Source of the DNA: Peptococcaceae bacterium
GTDB lineage: Bacteria; Bacillota; DSM-521; Neomoorellales; Neomoorellaceae
Length of the DNA stretch: 39,927 nt
NCBI GenBank assembly: GCA_003509545.1
Contig: DOLC01000100.1
Coordinates: 1-39,927 of the forward strand
Direction: 5' to 3'
This document shows, one piece after another, positions 24,202-31,873 of the stretch; position 1 is the stretch's first letter, and each line of letters starts with the position of its first letter. The translations under genes and the position numbers were made by a program. The notes beneath the pieces were generated by a model. The model was given only the letters and a program-made list of their open reading frames with translations, was not told the origin of the DNA and ran no database searches.

Positions 24202-26421
24202 ATGCAGGAGGTATTACGCAAAGCCCTTCCCTTGGCCGGGCGGGAGCTGATTTTAGAGACCGGCCGCCTGGCCAGGCAGGCGGGCGGCGCCGTATTGGTG
24301 CAGTACGGGGGAACTATGGTGTTAGTCACCGCCACGGCGTCGGCCGAACCCAGGGAAGGCATAGATTTTTTCCCCCTTACCGTGGACTACGAAGAACGCC
24401 TCTATGCTGCGGGAAAGATTCCGGGCGGCTTTATTAAGCGCGAAGGCAAGCCCAGCGAAAAGGCCATCCTTTCCAGCCGCCTAATAGACCGTCCCATTCG
24501 ACCGCTATTCCCCAAGACTTATCGCCGTGACGTTCACGTGGTGGCCACCGTCCTGTCGGTGGACCAGGACTACCCGCCCAATGTGGCCGGAATTATAGGC
24601 GCTTCGGCAGCCCTAACCCTCTCCGATATTCCCTTTAACGGGCCCATCGGCGCCGTAGCCGTCGGCCTTATCGACAACCAACCCATCATTAACCCTACCC
24701 TCCGGCAGGACGAAGAAAGCCGGCTTCACCTGGTGGTCGCCGGCACGGCCGAAGCTATCATGATGGTGGAGGCCGGGGCCCACGAGGTGCCCGAAGATCT
24801 CCTGGTGGAGTGCATCATGGCCGGCCATGAAGAGATCAAGCGCATCGTGGCTTTCATCCAGGAATTCCACGAGGAAGCCCGGGCCCTGGGCCTGGCCAAA
24901 GAAAAACAGGAAGTACCCGTCATCGAGCTGGTACCGGGAATAGAAGAAACTACCAGGGAGCTGGCGGTTCCGCGGTTGCAGGAAATAATCCGGCGGGGCA
25001 TCGAGGAGAAGTGGAACAAACAGGAACGGGAAAAACAGCTCAAAGCTTGTAAAGACGCCATTTTGGAGGAAGTGGTAGCCTCTTACAATGAGGTAGCCCA
25101 GGAACAACCTGAGGTGGCCAAACTGGTGGGAGATCTGGTCACCCAGGTGGAAAAGGAGATCGTCCGCAAGCTCATCCTGGAGGAGGGCCGGCGGGTAGAC
25201 GGGCGGGGGCCGGAGGATATCCGGCCTATAAGCTGCGAAGTGAGCGTCTTGGCCCGTACCCATGGCTCTGCCCTGTTCACCAGGGGAGAAACCCAGGTCC
25301 TTACCGTAGCCACCCTGGGTTCTATCAGTGATGAGCAGATTCTAGACGATCTGGGGGTGGAAGAATCCAAACGTTACATGCATCACTATAATTTCCCCCC
25401 CTATTCCGTGGGCGAGGCCAGACCTATCCGGGCTCCCGGACGGCGGGAGATCGGTCACGGGGCCCTGGCCGAGCGGGCCCTCGAACCCATGATACCCCCG
25501 GAGGAGGAATTTCCCTACGCCATACGCTTGGTATCCGAGGTGTTGAGCTCCAACGGCTCCACTTCTATGGCCAGCGTTTGCGGTAGCACCCTGGCGTTGA
25601 TGGATGCGGGGGTACCCATCAAAGCGCCGGTGGCCGGGGTAGCCATGGGCTTGGTTAAGGAGGGGGACAAAGTAGCCGTCTTGACCGACATCCAGGGTAT
25701 CGAGGATGCCCTGGGCGACATGGACTTTAAAGTGGCGGGTACCGCCAAGGGAGTAACCGCCCTACAGATGGATATCAAGATCCCCGGTATCGACCGTGCC
25801 ATCCTTACCCGGGCCCTGGAGCAGGCCCGGCAGGGGCGGCTGTATATTTTGGCTAAAATGTTGGAGGTACTGCCGGAGCCCCGCAAAGAACTTTCTCCTT
25901 ATGCGCCGCGCATGCTGACCACGGTGGTGGATACCGATAAGATCCGGGATATTATAGGCCCGGGGGGCAAGGTCATTAAGAAGATCATCGAGGAAACCGG
26001 CGTGGAAATCGATATTGAAGACGACGGCCGGGTATTTATCGCCGCCACCGATCCCAAGGCCGGGGAGCGGGCCCTCCAGATAATCGAAGCCCTTACCCGG
26101 GAGGTCGAAGTGGGCAAGATATACAGCGGTCGGGTGACCCGGGTGACGGATTTCGGTGCCTTCGTGGAAGTAATCCCCGGAGTCCTGGGGATGCCCGGCA
26201 AAGAGGGCCTGGTCCATATTTCCCAGCTGGCCGAAGGCCGCGTGGGCCGGGTGGAGGAAGTGGTCAAGGAAGGAGACGAGATCCTAGTAAAGGCTATCGG
26301 GTTCGACCCCCAAGGCAGGCTCAAACTTTCCCGCAAGGAGGCCCTCCGTACCCTGGAAGACGGTGGCACGCCCGGAAGGCAGCCTCCTCGTCGCCTCGGT
26401 CGGGAACGTAGGGGGCGTTAG
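24202..26421 (+). CDS. pnp: polyribonucleotide nucleotidyltransferase (PNPase)
   Basis: PNPase is the trimeric 3'-5' phosphorolytic exoribonuclease of RNA decay. The 739-aa protein has two RNase PH-like domains (from LAGRELILETGRLARQA and again from EGRRVDGRGPEDIRPI, the active one, with LSSNGSTSMASVCGSTLALMDAG), a KH domain (about 545-605, DIIGPGGKVIKKIIEETG) and an S1 domain (about 615-690, GKIYSGRVTRVTDFGAF), then a short basic tail. ATG 24202 agrees with family N-termini. An in-frame ATG at 24139 with AGGAAA upstream would add 21 unusual residues and cannot be excluded. It follows rpsO, as in most bacteria. Confidence 0.96.
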   Translation: MQEVLRKALPLAGRELILETGRLARQAGGAVLVQYGGTMVLVTATASAEPREGIDFFPLTVDYEERLYAAGKIPGGFIKREGKPSEKAILSSRLIDRPIRPLFPKTYRRDVHVVATVLSVDQDYPPNVAGIIGASAALTLSDIPFNGPIGAVAVGLIDNQPIINPTLRQDEESRLHLVVAGTAEAIMMVEAGAHEVPEDLLVECIMAGHEEIKRIVAFIQEFHEEARALGLAKEKQEVPVIELVPGIEETTRELAVPRLQEIIRRGIEEKWNKQEREKQLKACKDAILEEVVASYNEVAQEQPEVAKLVGDLVTQVEKEIVRKLILEEGRRVDGRGPEDIRPISCEVSVLARTHGSALFTRGETQVLTVATLGSISDEQILDDLGVEESKRYMHHYNFPPYSVGEARPIRAPGRREIGHGALAERALEPMIPPEEEFPYAIRLVSEVLSSNGSTSMASVCGSTLALMDAGVPIKAPVAGVAMGLVKEGDKVAVLTDIQGIEDALGDMDFKVAGTAKGVTALQMDIKIPGIDRAILTRALEQARQGRLYILAKMLEVLPEPRKELSPYAPRMLTTVVDTDKIRDIIGPGGKVIKKIIEETGVEIDIEDDGRVFIAATDPKAGERALQIIEALTREVEVGKIYSGRVTRVTDFGAFVEVIPGVLGMPGKEGLVHISQLAEGRVGRVEEVVKEGDEILVKAIGFDPQGRLKLSRKEALRTLEDGGTPGRQPPRRLGRERRGR

Positions 26422-26441
26422 TTCCCCCCCCAACATTTTTT

Positions 26442-26470
26442 CTATAATCCGCACCGGTAGGGCATATATT
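26442..26470 (+). promoter_or_regulatory. possible sigma-E-like promoter before ylxY
   Basis: CTATAAT (26442-26448), a 14-nt gap and CATATATT (26463-26470) resemble the ATA-core -35 and CATAcaaT -10 of mother-cell sigma-E promoters. The TATAAT could instead serve a sigma-A promoter, although no good -35 is seen. Low confidence from pattern only. Confidence 0.3.
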
Positions 26471-26505
26471 TTTGGTAAGACGGTTCGGCGGGTGGTGACG
26501 GCTCC

Positions 26506-27216
26506 ATGTATGTGCTCTACTGGCAGCGGAGGCGCGTGTTGATGTTCCTGGTGACGGTTGTCGCCGTGGTCTTTGCCGGTATGATGGTCTGGCGGTGGTT
26601 GCAGGGAGAGGTAGCTCCGGTGTCTAGGGTGCAACCTATTTACCAGGGTGACGTTAACAAAAAGGCCGTGGCCCTAGCCTTTAACGTGGACTGGGGGGAA
26701 GAATTTCTGCCCGGCATACTACAAACCCTTTCCCGCCACCAGGCGAAGGCTACTTTTTTCATAACCGGCCAATGGGCCGTCAAGTTCCCGGACTTGGTGA
26801 GGCAGATGGCCCGGGAGGGCCATGAGATAGGCAACCACGGTTACACCCACCAACATGTAGATAACTTAAGCCGGGAAGAAAATCGCCAAGATATTAAGAA
26901 GGCCGAGGGAGTGCTGGCGGACATCACGGGACGCCAGCCGGTCCTTTATGCTCCGCCCTACGGCGAAAGTAAACCCCATGTAGTCGCCGCCGCGGCCGAC
27001 CTGGGATACAAGTTTATCATGTGGACGGTCAACACGGGAGACTACTTGCCGGGGACTACGGCGGAAGACATCGTCAAAATGGTGGTTTCCCACAGCCAGA
27101 ACGGGGCCATTGTACTTTTGCACCCAACCCGTCCCACCGCCGAAGCACTGGGAGAGGTCATCAATCAGCTGCGGAAGCGGGGTTATGAGCTGACGACTGT
27201 TTCCGAGGTCCTTTAA
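26506..27216 (+). CDS. polysaccharide deacetylase family protein (YlxY/PdaB-like)
   Basis: A 236-aa protein with one N-terminal membrane helix (about residues 10-30) and an extracytoplasmic NodB-type domain. The Bacillus homologue at this place, after pnp and before mlpA, is ylxY. Metal-site motifs are seen as VDWGEE (Asp62) and HGYTH (His111, His115); later motifs are MWTVNTGDY and LLHP (His206). The usual RPPYG motif reads APPYG here (Ala149), so one catalytic-site arginine is lost, as happens in weakly active or inactive family members. Activity as a peptidoglycan N-acetylglucosamine or muramic-acid deacetylase is therefore uncertain. A spore-wall role is suggested by family and context. 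Confidence 0.85.
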   Translation: MYVLYWQRRRVLMFLVTVVAVVFAGMMVWRWLQGEVAPVSRVQPIYQGDVNKKAVALAFNVDWGEEFLPGILQTLSRHQAKATFFITGQWAVKFPDLVRQMAREGHEIGNHGYTHQHVDNLSREENRQDIKKAEGVLADITGRQPVLYAPPYGESKPHVVAAAADLGYKFIMWTVNTGDYLPGTTAEDIVKMVVSHSQNGAIVLLHPTRPTAEALGEVINQLRKRGYELTTVSEVL

Positions 27217-27247
27217 GGAAAGCTTATACCAGAACATTAATACCGGC

Positions 27248-27295
27248 CCTCCTCCTCGAACATAATACAGTTATAAAACTGTTGCGAGGAGGAGG
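27248..27295 (+). promoter_or_regulatory. hairpin that buries the dacF-like ribosome binding site
   Basis: CCTCCTCCTCG (27248-27258) is perfectly complementary to CGAGGAGGAGG (27285-27295), which is the ribosome binding site of the next gene. A second stem inside, ACAGTT (27267-27272) with AACTGT (27277-27282), has an ATAA loop. No T-run follows, so this is not a normal terminator. In the folded state the Shine-Dalgarno region would be inaccessible. Confidence 0.7.
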
Positions 27296-27299
27296 CAAC

Positions 27300-28403
27300 A
27301 TGTTTTGGCGGTTAAGGGTTTTGCCCTGGCTTTTTTTGTGTTTAAGCTTGCCTCGTGTCGCCTGGGGAGCGGAAGAGCCCTTGATAAGCGCGCCGTGGGC
27401 GGCCCTCATGGAGGCCAGGACGGGGCAGTTCCTTTACACCAAGAATGCCCATGCGGAACGGCCGCCGGCCAGCACCACCAAAGTCCTAACCGCTATTTTG
27501 GCCCTGGAGCTCGGCAGGCTGGACGCCGAGGTAACGGTAAGCGAGTATGCGGCGACTACCCCGGGGGCCAGCATCGATTTGGTGGCGGGCACCACCTGGA
27601 GATTGGAAGCTCTTATTAAGGGTGCCCTCATGAATTCCGGCAATGACGCCACGGTAGCCATTGCCGAACACCTGGCCGGCTCGGAGGAGACCTTTGCCTG
27701 GATGATGAACCGCAAGAGCCGCCTGCTAGGAGCCTTCCGCAGCCATTTCGTCAACCCCAACGGCCTTCCGGCCGACGGCCATTACAGCACGGCCCACGAT
27801 CTGGCGGTGATGAGTCGTTATGCCTTGCAACATCCCGTGTTCCGGCGGATTGTGGCCACTTTGGAGGACGAGATTAACGGTTATCCGGACCAGCAGCGTT
27901 TGTTATATAATACCAACCGCCTCCTAACCTCTTACCCCGGCGCCGACGGGGTCAAAACAGGTACCACCGAGGAAGCCGGACACTGCCTGGTAGCTTCGGC
28001 TACTAGGGAAGGCCGCCAGCTCATAGCCGTGGTTCTCCGGAGCTGGGACCGCTATGAGGATGCCGGACGTTTGCTGGATTACGGTTTTACTGCCTTTCAC
28101 CTGGAGCAGGTGGAGGCCGGCCAAAGGGTGGGAACCGTCTATGTGCCCAACGGGCGTGCCCAGGAATTGCCGGTAGTATCTGCTGCCGACGTGGCCTGGT
28201 CCGTGCCGGTGGAGGATATGGAGGAGCTGGAGAAACGAGTCCTTTTGCCCCGAACCGTTAAAGCTCCCGTAAACAAGGGACAAGTACTGGGGACCATACA
28301 GTTCCTGTACCGGGGAGAGGAGGTAGCTTCTGCGCCCCTGGTGGCAGCCGGGAAAATCCGGGCGGAATCATGGTTATCCAGCTTCCTGAAGGGACCCAAT
28401 TAA
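27300..28403 (+). CDS. dacF: D-alanyl-D-alanine carboxypeptidase (DacF/DacB type)
   Basis: A penicillin-binding protein of the S11 family that removes the terminal D-Ala from peptidoglycan stem peptides and so limits cross-linking. Residues 1-23 form a signal peptide (LRVLPWLFLCLSLPRVAWG). The three active-site motifs are intact: STTK (Ser58, Lys61), SGN (113-115) and KTG (219-221). A C-terminal beta domain (about 270-345) follows, and the tail LSSFLKGPN may be an amphipathic anchor, though short. The total is 367 aa. The sporulation assignment (DacF/DacB) rests on neighbours mlpA, Spo0E-like and dpaAB, not on sequence alone. ATG 27300 follows a triple GAG-rich ribosome site folded into a hairpin. 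Confidence 0.9.
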   Translation: MFWRLRVLPWLFLCLSLPRVAWGAEEPLISAPWAALMEARTGQFLYTKNAHAERPPASTTKVLTAILALELGRLDAEVTVSEYAATTPGASIDLVAGTTWRLEALIKGALMNSGNDATVAIAEHLAGSEETFAWMMNRKSRLLGAFRSHFVNPNGLPADGHYSTAHDLAVMSRYALQHPVFRRIVATLEDEINGYPDQQRLLYNTNRLLTSYPGADGVKTGTTEEAGHCLVASATREGRQLIAVVLRSWDRYEDAGRLLDYGFTAFHLEQVEAGQRVGTVYVPNGRAQELPVVSAADVAWSVPVEDMEELEKRVLLPRTVKAPVNKGQVLGTIQFLYRGEEVASAPLVAAGKIRAESWLSSFLKGPN

Positions 28404-28426
28404 AAGAGCAGACGGGGAGGACCGGG

Positions 28427-29695
28427 ATGTATTCCAAGACAATCTTACCCAACGGCATCCGTATTGTAACCGAAGAAATACCCTATGTCCATTCGGTAGC
28501 CCTCGGGATCTGGGTGGGGGCAGGGTCGCGCCACGAAAGCGATGATAACCACGGGGTATCCCATTTCCTGGAACACCTTCTTTTTAAGGGAACCTACAGG
28601 AGGAATGCCAGGGAGATAGCCGAGGCCCTGGAGTCGGTGGGAGGAGTCCTCAACGCCTTTACTACCAAGGAATATACCTGCTTTTATACCCGGGTGCTGG
28701 CCGAACACCTGGACCTGGCGATAGACGTGTTGAGCGATATGTTCTTCAATTCCCGCTTCGACCCCGAGGACATAGTTAAAGAGAAAAAGGTTATCCTGGA
28801 AGAAATAAAAATGTACGAGGACTCCCCGGATGAAATCGTCCACGATCTTTTCGCCCAAACCGTGTGGCCGGGTCACCCTTTGGGGAGGGCCATTTTGGGT
28901 ACCTATAGTTCCATTCAGGACCTGCAACGGGGAGGCATCTACAAATATTATCAGGATCACTACCGGGGCGGGCGCATCGTCCTGGCCGCCGCCGGCAACT
29001 TTAGGACCCGGGAATTGGAGGACAAGCTGGCCGAAGCCTTCGGCGGCCGCCCCCTGGCCGGAGGGGAGGTTTCCTGCTGTCCCCCTGAAGAAAGGGCGGC
29101 CGTAAGTGTCAACGTTAAGGAAACCGAGCAAGTCCAGATATGCATTGGTGTGCCGGGCCTGGCCCAGGACCATCCTGACATCTATGTGTTGCAGGCCCTT
29201 AACAATATTTTAGGTGGAGGCGTAAGTTCCCGGTTGTTCCAGCTGGTCCGGGAAGACAGGGCCCTGGCCTACTCCGTCTACTCCTATCATGCAGGCTATT
29301 CCGACAGCGGTCTGTTCACCGTTTACGCCGGGACGAGCCCGGCGGGCGCCCCGGAGGTTATTCGGCTGATTTTAGAGCAGATGGCCTTTATTAAGCAGAA
29401 AGGGGTCACCGAGGCAGAACTGAAGCGTACCAAGGACCAAATCCGGGGCAACCTGCTGCTGGGGCAGGAGAACGTGAGCCAACGTATGAGCCGGTTAGGC
29501 CGGACGGAGCTTTGCCTGGGGCGGGTAGTTACCGTAGAGGAAACCATCGAGCGCCTGAACGAGGTGACGGTAGAGGATGTACAGAGGGTAGCCCGGCAGC
29601 TGTTTGCTCCCCGAAGGCTCTCCCTTACCACCTTGGGTCCGGCCCCGGACGTTGAACTGGACCTGCAGTACCTGGCGATGGAAGCCGGCCTGTAG
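28427..29695 (+). CDS. mlpA: M16-family zinc protease MlpA
   Basis: A 422-aa peptidase of the pitrilysin M16B type, the equivalent of Bacillus MlpA/YmxG. The inverted zinc motif HxxEH is HFLEH (46-50), with a third glutamate expected about 75 residues later in VKEKKVILEEIKMYEDSPDE. The second half is the inactive homologous domain (ILGGGVSSRLFQLVREDRALAYSVYSYHAGY). No signal peptide is seen, so it should be cytosolic. ATG 28427 is chosen because GGGGAGG lies 6 nt upstream and M16B proteins start near TILPNGIRIV; upstream in-frame codons overlap the carboxypeptidase gene. Substrate unknown. Confidence 0.93.
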   Translation: MYSKTILPNGIRIVTEEIPYVHSVALGIWVGAGSRHESDDNHGVSHFLEHLLFKGTYRRNAREIAEALESVGGVLNAFTTKEYTCFYTRVLAEHLDLAIDVLSDMFFNSRFDPEDIVKEKKVILEEIKMYEDSPDEIVHDLFAQTVWPGHPLGRAILGTYSSIQDLQRGGIYKYYQDHYRGGRIVLAAAGNFRTRELEDKLAEAFGGRPLAGGEVSCCPPEERAAVSVNVKETEQVQICIGVPGLAQDHPDIYVLQALNNILGGGVSSRLFQLVREDRALAYSVYSYHAGYSDSGLFTVYAGTSPAGAPEVIRLILEQMAFIKQKGVTEAELKRTKDQIRGNLLLGQENVSQRMSRLGRTELCLGRVVTVEETIERLNEVTVEDVQRVARQLFAPRRLSLTTLGPAPDVELDLQYLAMEAGL

Positions 29696-29720
29696 GAAGG
29701 TGAGAAAAGGGGGGAAGAGG

Positions 29721-30092
29721 GTGGACCGCCTAGAACATATGTTTCGGCTCCAGGCCCAACTGGACGAGGAAATAAGAGTTGGACACCGGCTGCCGGACAT
29801 GAGCCTTTCCGACTGGATTCAGAAGGAAGTGCTGGCCATCATGGTTGAGCTGGGGGAACTGTTGGAAGAGGTCAATTTTAAGTGGTGGAAGGTGCCCCGG
29901 CCCCTTGACCCCGAGGCCATAAAGGGTGAGCTGGTGGACATCCTGCATTTTTTTATCAGCATGTGCTTGAAGGCGGGCATCGGGGCCGAGGATCTCTACC
30001 GGGCATATATAGCCAAGAACGAGGAAAACTTCCGGCGACAGCGGGGCTTATCTTCGCGGGACGGTTATGCCCCGGAGAGTGGTGGCAGGTGA
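29721..30092 (+). CDS. dUTPase/MazG-like all-alpha NTP pyrophosphatase
   Basis: A 123-aa helical protein of the dimeric dUTPase/MazG-type superfamily, enzymes that hydrolyse nucleoside triphosphates to monophosphates and pyrophosphate. The metal-binding pattern is visible: ExxE at 43-46 (VELGELLEEV) and ExxD at 70-73 (GELVDILHFF), followed by KNEENFRRQRGLSSRDGY. Substrate (dUTP or another nucleotide) cannot be read from sequence. GTG 29721 follows a purine-rich GGGGGGAAGAGG site. Its stop overlaps the start of the Spo0E-like gene in TGATG. Confidence 0.82.
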   Translation: MDRLEHMFRLQAQLDEEIRVGHRLPDMSLSDWIQKEVLAIMVELGELLEEVNFKWWKVPRPLDPEAIKGELVDILHFFISMCLKAGIGAEDLYRAYIAKNEENFRRQRGLSSRDGYAPESGGR

Positions 30093-30271
30093 TGGAGGCT
30101 TCGGAAGGCGTGGCACGGGAGATAGAACTATTACGTCAACAACTGGAGAACCTTATCGACCGGGGCGTCCCCATGGATAGCCTGGAAGTTGCGGAATTGA
30201 GCCGCAGGCTGGACGATTTGGTAGTAAGGTATACCCGGATGCAGAGGGAAGACACAAAAGTAATAGAATAA
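30092..30271 (+). CDS. Spo0E-like aspartyl-phosphate phosphatase
   Basis: A 59-aa helical hairpin protein that matches the Spo0E family (PF09388): a first helix (REIELLRQQLENLIDRG) and a second helix with SRRLD at 37-41 in place of the canonical SQELD, then DLVVRYTRMQ. Family members dephosphorylate Spo0A-P and so hold back sporulation. The key Asp41 is present; Gln to Arg at position 38 and Glu to Arg at 39 are departures. ATG 30092 overlaps the preceding stop, implying coupled expression with the MazG-like gene. Placement beside spore genes agrees with the call. Confidence 0.8.
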   Translation: MEASEGVAREIELLRQQLENLIDRGVPMDSLEVAELSRRLDDLVVRYTRMQREDTKVIE

Positions 30272-30274
30272 TTC

Positions 30275-30302
30275 CCACCCCCATATGTTGTAGCGGGGGT
30301 GG
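30275..30302 (+). promoter_or_regulatory. hairpin over the ribosome binding site of the next gene
   Basis: CCACCCCC (30275-30282) pairs with GGGGGTGG (30295-30302), the ribosome binding site of the membrane-protein gene at 30308. The loop is 12 nt. No T-run follows. It is the second such arrangement within 3 kb. Confidence 0.55.
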
Positions 30303-30307
30303 AAGTT

Positions 30308-30619
30308 ATGGAGGGCCGAGTAATCAGCCTCTGCATACTGCTGCTACTCTTTTATTTAGCCTTTAAGGCCAAAGTGCGCCGCTATCGGAACACGGGAAAT
30401 GTGGAAGGAGTGCCCAGCCCTGCTTCCCGGGCGCTGGCCGAACTGGTGGCCGTGGCCGGCGGTATTTATTTGTCCCTGATTATGTTGGTAAGTTTTCTCA
30501 AGCTCAGTCTGCCGGAAACGGTCAGCCTGGGCGGCTGGAATGTGGACCCCTTAGCCCTGCTGGCCCTTTCCGCCGCCCTTCTCCAGCCCCTTCTCCTTTC
30601 CCGGCGGCCCGGTCGCTAG
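30308..30619 (+). CDS. small hypothetical membrane protein
   Basis: A 103-aa protein that I do not recognise. It has about three hydrophobic stretches: residues 5-19 (ISLCILLLLFYLAF), 47-66 (VAGGIYLSLIMLVSFLKLSL) and 80-97 (LALLALSAALLQPLLLS), with a basic loop after the first (KAKVRRYRNTG) and a basic end (RRPGR). ATG 30308 is preferred over GTG 30299, which falls within the purine-rich ribosome site. It lies after the Spo0E-like gene and before the promoter of the lysine riboswitch unit. Confidence 0.7.
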   Translation: MEGRVISLCILLLLFYLAFKAKVRRYRNTGNVEGVPSPASRALAELVAVAGGIYLSLIMLVSFLKLSLPETVSLGGWNVDPLALLALSAALLQPLLLSRRPGR

Positions 30620-30676
30620 GGCGGCGGTGGTAGGGTGAGGTTGACGCAAGGAAAGGTGTTGAGTTCTCGAAGGTCG

Positions 30677-30706
30677 TTGACAGGCTTCGCAGATTTGTGC
30701 TAGCAT
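30677..30706 (+). promoter_or_regulatory. sigma-A promoter of the lysine-riboswitch unit
   Basis: TTGACA (30677-30682, perfect -35), 18-nt spacer and TAGCAT (30701-30706) with an upstream TGC giving an extended -10. Transcription should start near 30713, about 25 nt before the aptamer. Confidence 0.85.
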
Positions 30707-30738
30707 AAAGACAAATAACAAGCCAAAAAGCCTCATCT

Positions 30739-30922
30739 CGTGCGGAGCGGGGTAGAGGCGCGGCATAGCATGAGTACCGCCTTGGAGCCTGGGAAGCGAG
30801 GAAGGGACGGGAAAGGGCTGGCCGCCGAAGCAGCAGGGTTTCCCGGGCCCTGCTGCTGGGCTGGTGCTGAAAAAGTATCAGACTGTCACTACCTGGAGAG
30901 GTAGTGGAGCGCTCCTCGCACG
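30739..30922 (+). promoter_or_regulatory. lysine riboswitch (L box) aptamer
   Basis: A lysine-binding aptamer controlling dapB and probably the genes after it. P1 is CGTGCGGAGCG (30739-30749) with CGCTCCTCGCACG (30910-30922). Conserved L-box pieces are GGTAGAGGCGCG (30750-30761), GCCGAAGC (30824-30831) and ACTGTCAC (30882-30889). P4 is AGCAGCAGGG (30829-30838) with CCCTGCTGCT (30848-30857); P5 is CACTACCT (30887-30894) with AGGTAGTG (30899-30906) and a GGAG loop. The first gene downstream, dapB, is in the lysine pathway, as expected. The call rests on recalled consensus, not on a covariance search. Confidence 0.9.
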
Positions 30923-30936
30923 GATCACCCAGCGAG

Positions 30937-31002
30937 ATGAGTATTCTTCGTCCATCCGGGGAGGACCGGAGCAAGAATGCTCATGGTTTTCCCCTATTTT
31001 TT
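30937..31002 (+). terminator. riboswitch-controlled terminator
   Basis: ATGAGTATTCTT (30937-30948) pairs with AAGAATGCTCAT (30973-30984; one G-T pair). Two T-runs follow (30987-30990 and 30997-31002). The dapB ribosome site begins just after. The hairpin is positioned as the expression platform of the L box. Confidence 0.75.
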
Positions 31003-31019
31003 ATAAGAGGTGAAGAAGT

Positions 31020-31826
31020 TTGCGCGACAAAATAAGAGTAGTAATTACCGGGGCAGCCGGCAAGATGGGAAGGGAGATGGCCAAAGGACTCCTCGCTTCC
31101 CCTCGCATAGAATTAGTGGGTGCCGTCGATGTGGTGAAGACAGGCATGGATATCGGCACTTTAAGCGGCGGGGGGCCGGCCGGGGTGCCCATAACTTCCG
31201 ACCTGAGGGCCACCCTGGAGGCAACCCGGCCCCAGGTACTGGTGGATTTCACGGTTGCCGAGGCCGCCCTGCGTAACGCCCGCGTGGCTTTGGAACACGG
31301 GGTGAGGCCGGTGATCGGGACTACAGGAATACCGGCGGAGGATTTGGCAGAGCTACATACTTTCTGCGAAGAGAAAGGGCTGGGCTCGGTGGTGGCTCCC
31401 AACTTCTCTTTAGGGGCCGTGTTAATGATGCATTTTGCCCAACTGGCCGTGCGTTATTTCCCCCAGGCGGAGATTATCGAAATGCACCATGAAGAAAAAA
31501 GAGATGCCCCTTCAGGTACCGCCCTAAAGACGGCCGAATTGATGGCCGAAGCCCAGGGGCAGGAAAGGGTAACGGAAGAGGGTTTTCCGGAAAGGCTGAA
31601 GGGCGTACGGGGAGGCATCCACAAAGGTTTTCACGTGCACAGCCTGAGGTTGCCCGGGGCTGTGGCCCACCAGGAAGTTATCTTCGGCGGCTGCGGCCAG
31701 CTGCTGACCATCCGGCACGACACCATCAGTCGGGAGGCCTTTCTCCCGGGGTTGCTGCTGGCCATTGAAAAAGTCTTACACTTGAGGGGGGTGGTCTTCG
31801 GCCTGGAAAAGCTCCTGGACCTATAG
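31020..31826 (+). CDS. dapB: 4-hydroxy-tetrahydrodipicolinate reductase
   Basis: DapB reduces 4-hydroxy-tetrahydrodipicolinate to tetrahydrodipicolinate with NAD(P)H, on the way to diaminopimelate and lysine. The 268-aa protein shows the nucleotide motif ITGAAGKMGREM, DFTVAEAA, GTTGIPAED and the substrate site EMHHEEKRDAPSGTAL. It starts at TTG 31020 with GAGGTGA 6 nt upstream, directly after the riboswitch terminator, so lysine supply should set its expression. It shares its substrate family with DpaA/DpaB downstream, which pull the DapA product toward dipicolinate. Confidence 0.96.
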   Translation: MRDKIRVVITGAAGKMGREMAKGLLASPRIELVGAVDVVKTGMDIGTLSGGGPAGVPITSDLRATLEATRPQVLVDFTVAEAALRNARVALEHGVRPVIGTTGIPAEDLAELHTFCEEKGLGSVVAPNFSLGAVLMMHFAQLAVRYFPQAEIIEMHHEEKRDAPSGTALKTAELMAEAQGQERVTEEGFPERLKGVRGGIHKGFHVHSLRLPGAVAHQEVIFGGCGQLLTIRHDTISREAFLPGLLLAIEKVLHLRGVVFGLEKLLDL

Positions 31827-31873
31827 CAGGCGGGTCCGGTCCGGAGGCCCGGATTAGCACCTCCGGTCCTGCT
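31825..31873 (+). terminator. hairpin between dapB and dpaA (weak terminator or processing site)
   Basis: AGCAGG (31825-31830) with CCTGCT (31868-31873) encloses CCGGAGG (31841-31847) with CCTCCGG (31860-31866). No T-run follows. It overlaps the dapB stop and may slow or stop transcripts from the lysine-regulated promoter. Confidence 0.5.

Noticed and set aside
30700..31002. T-box leader before dapB
   Set aside because: No T-box sequence or specifier loop is seen, whereas the L-box elements and P4/P5 stems are all present.
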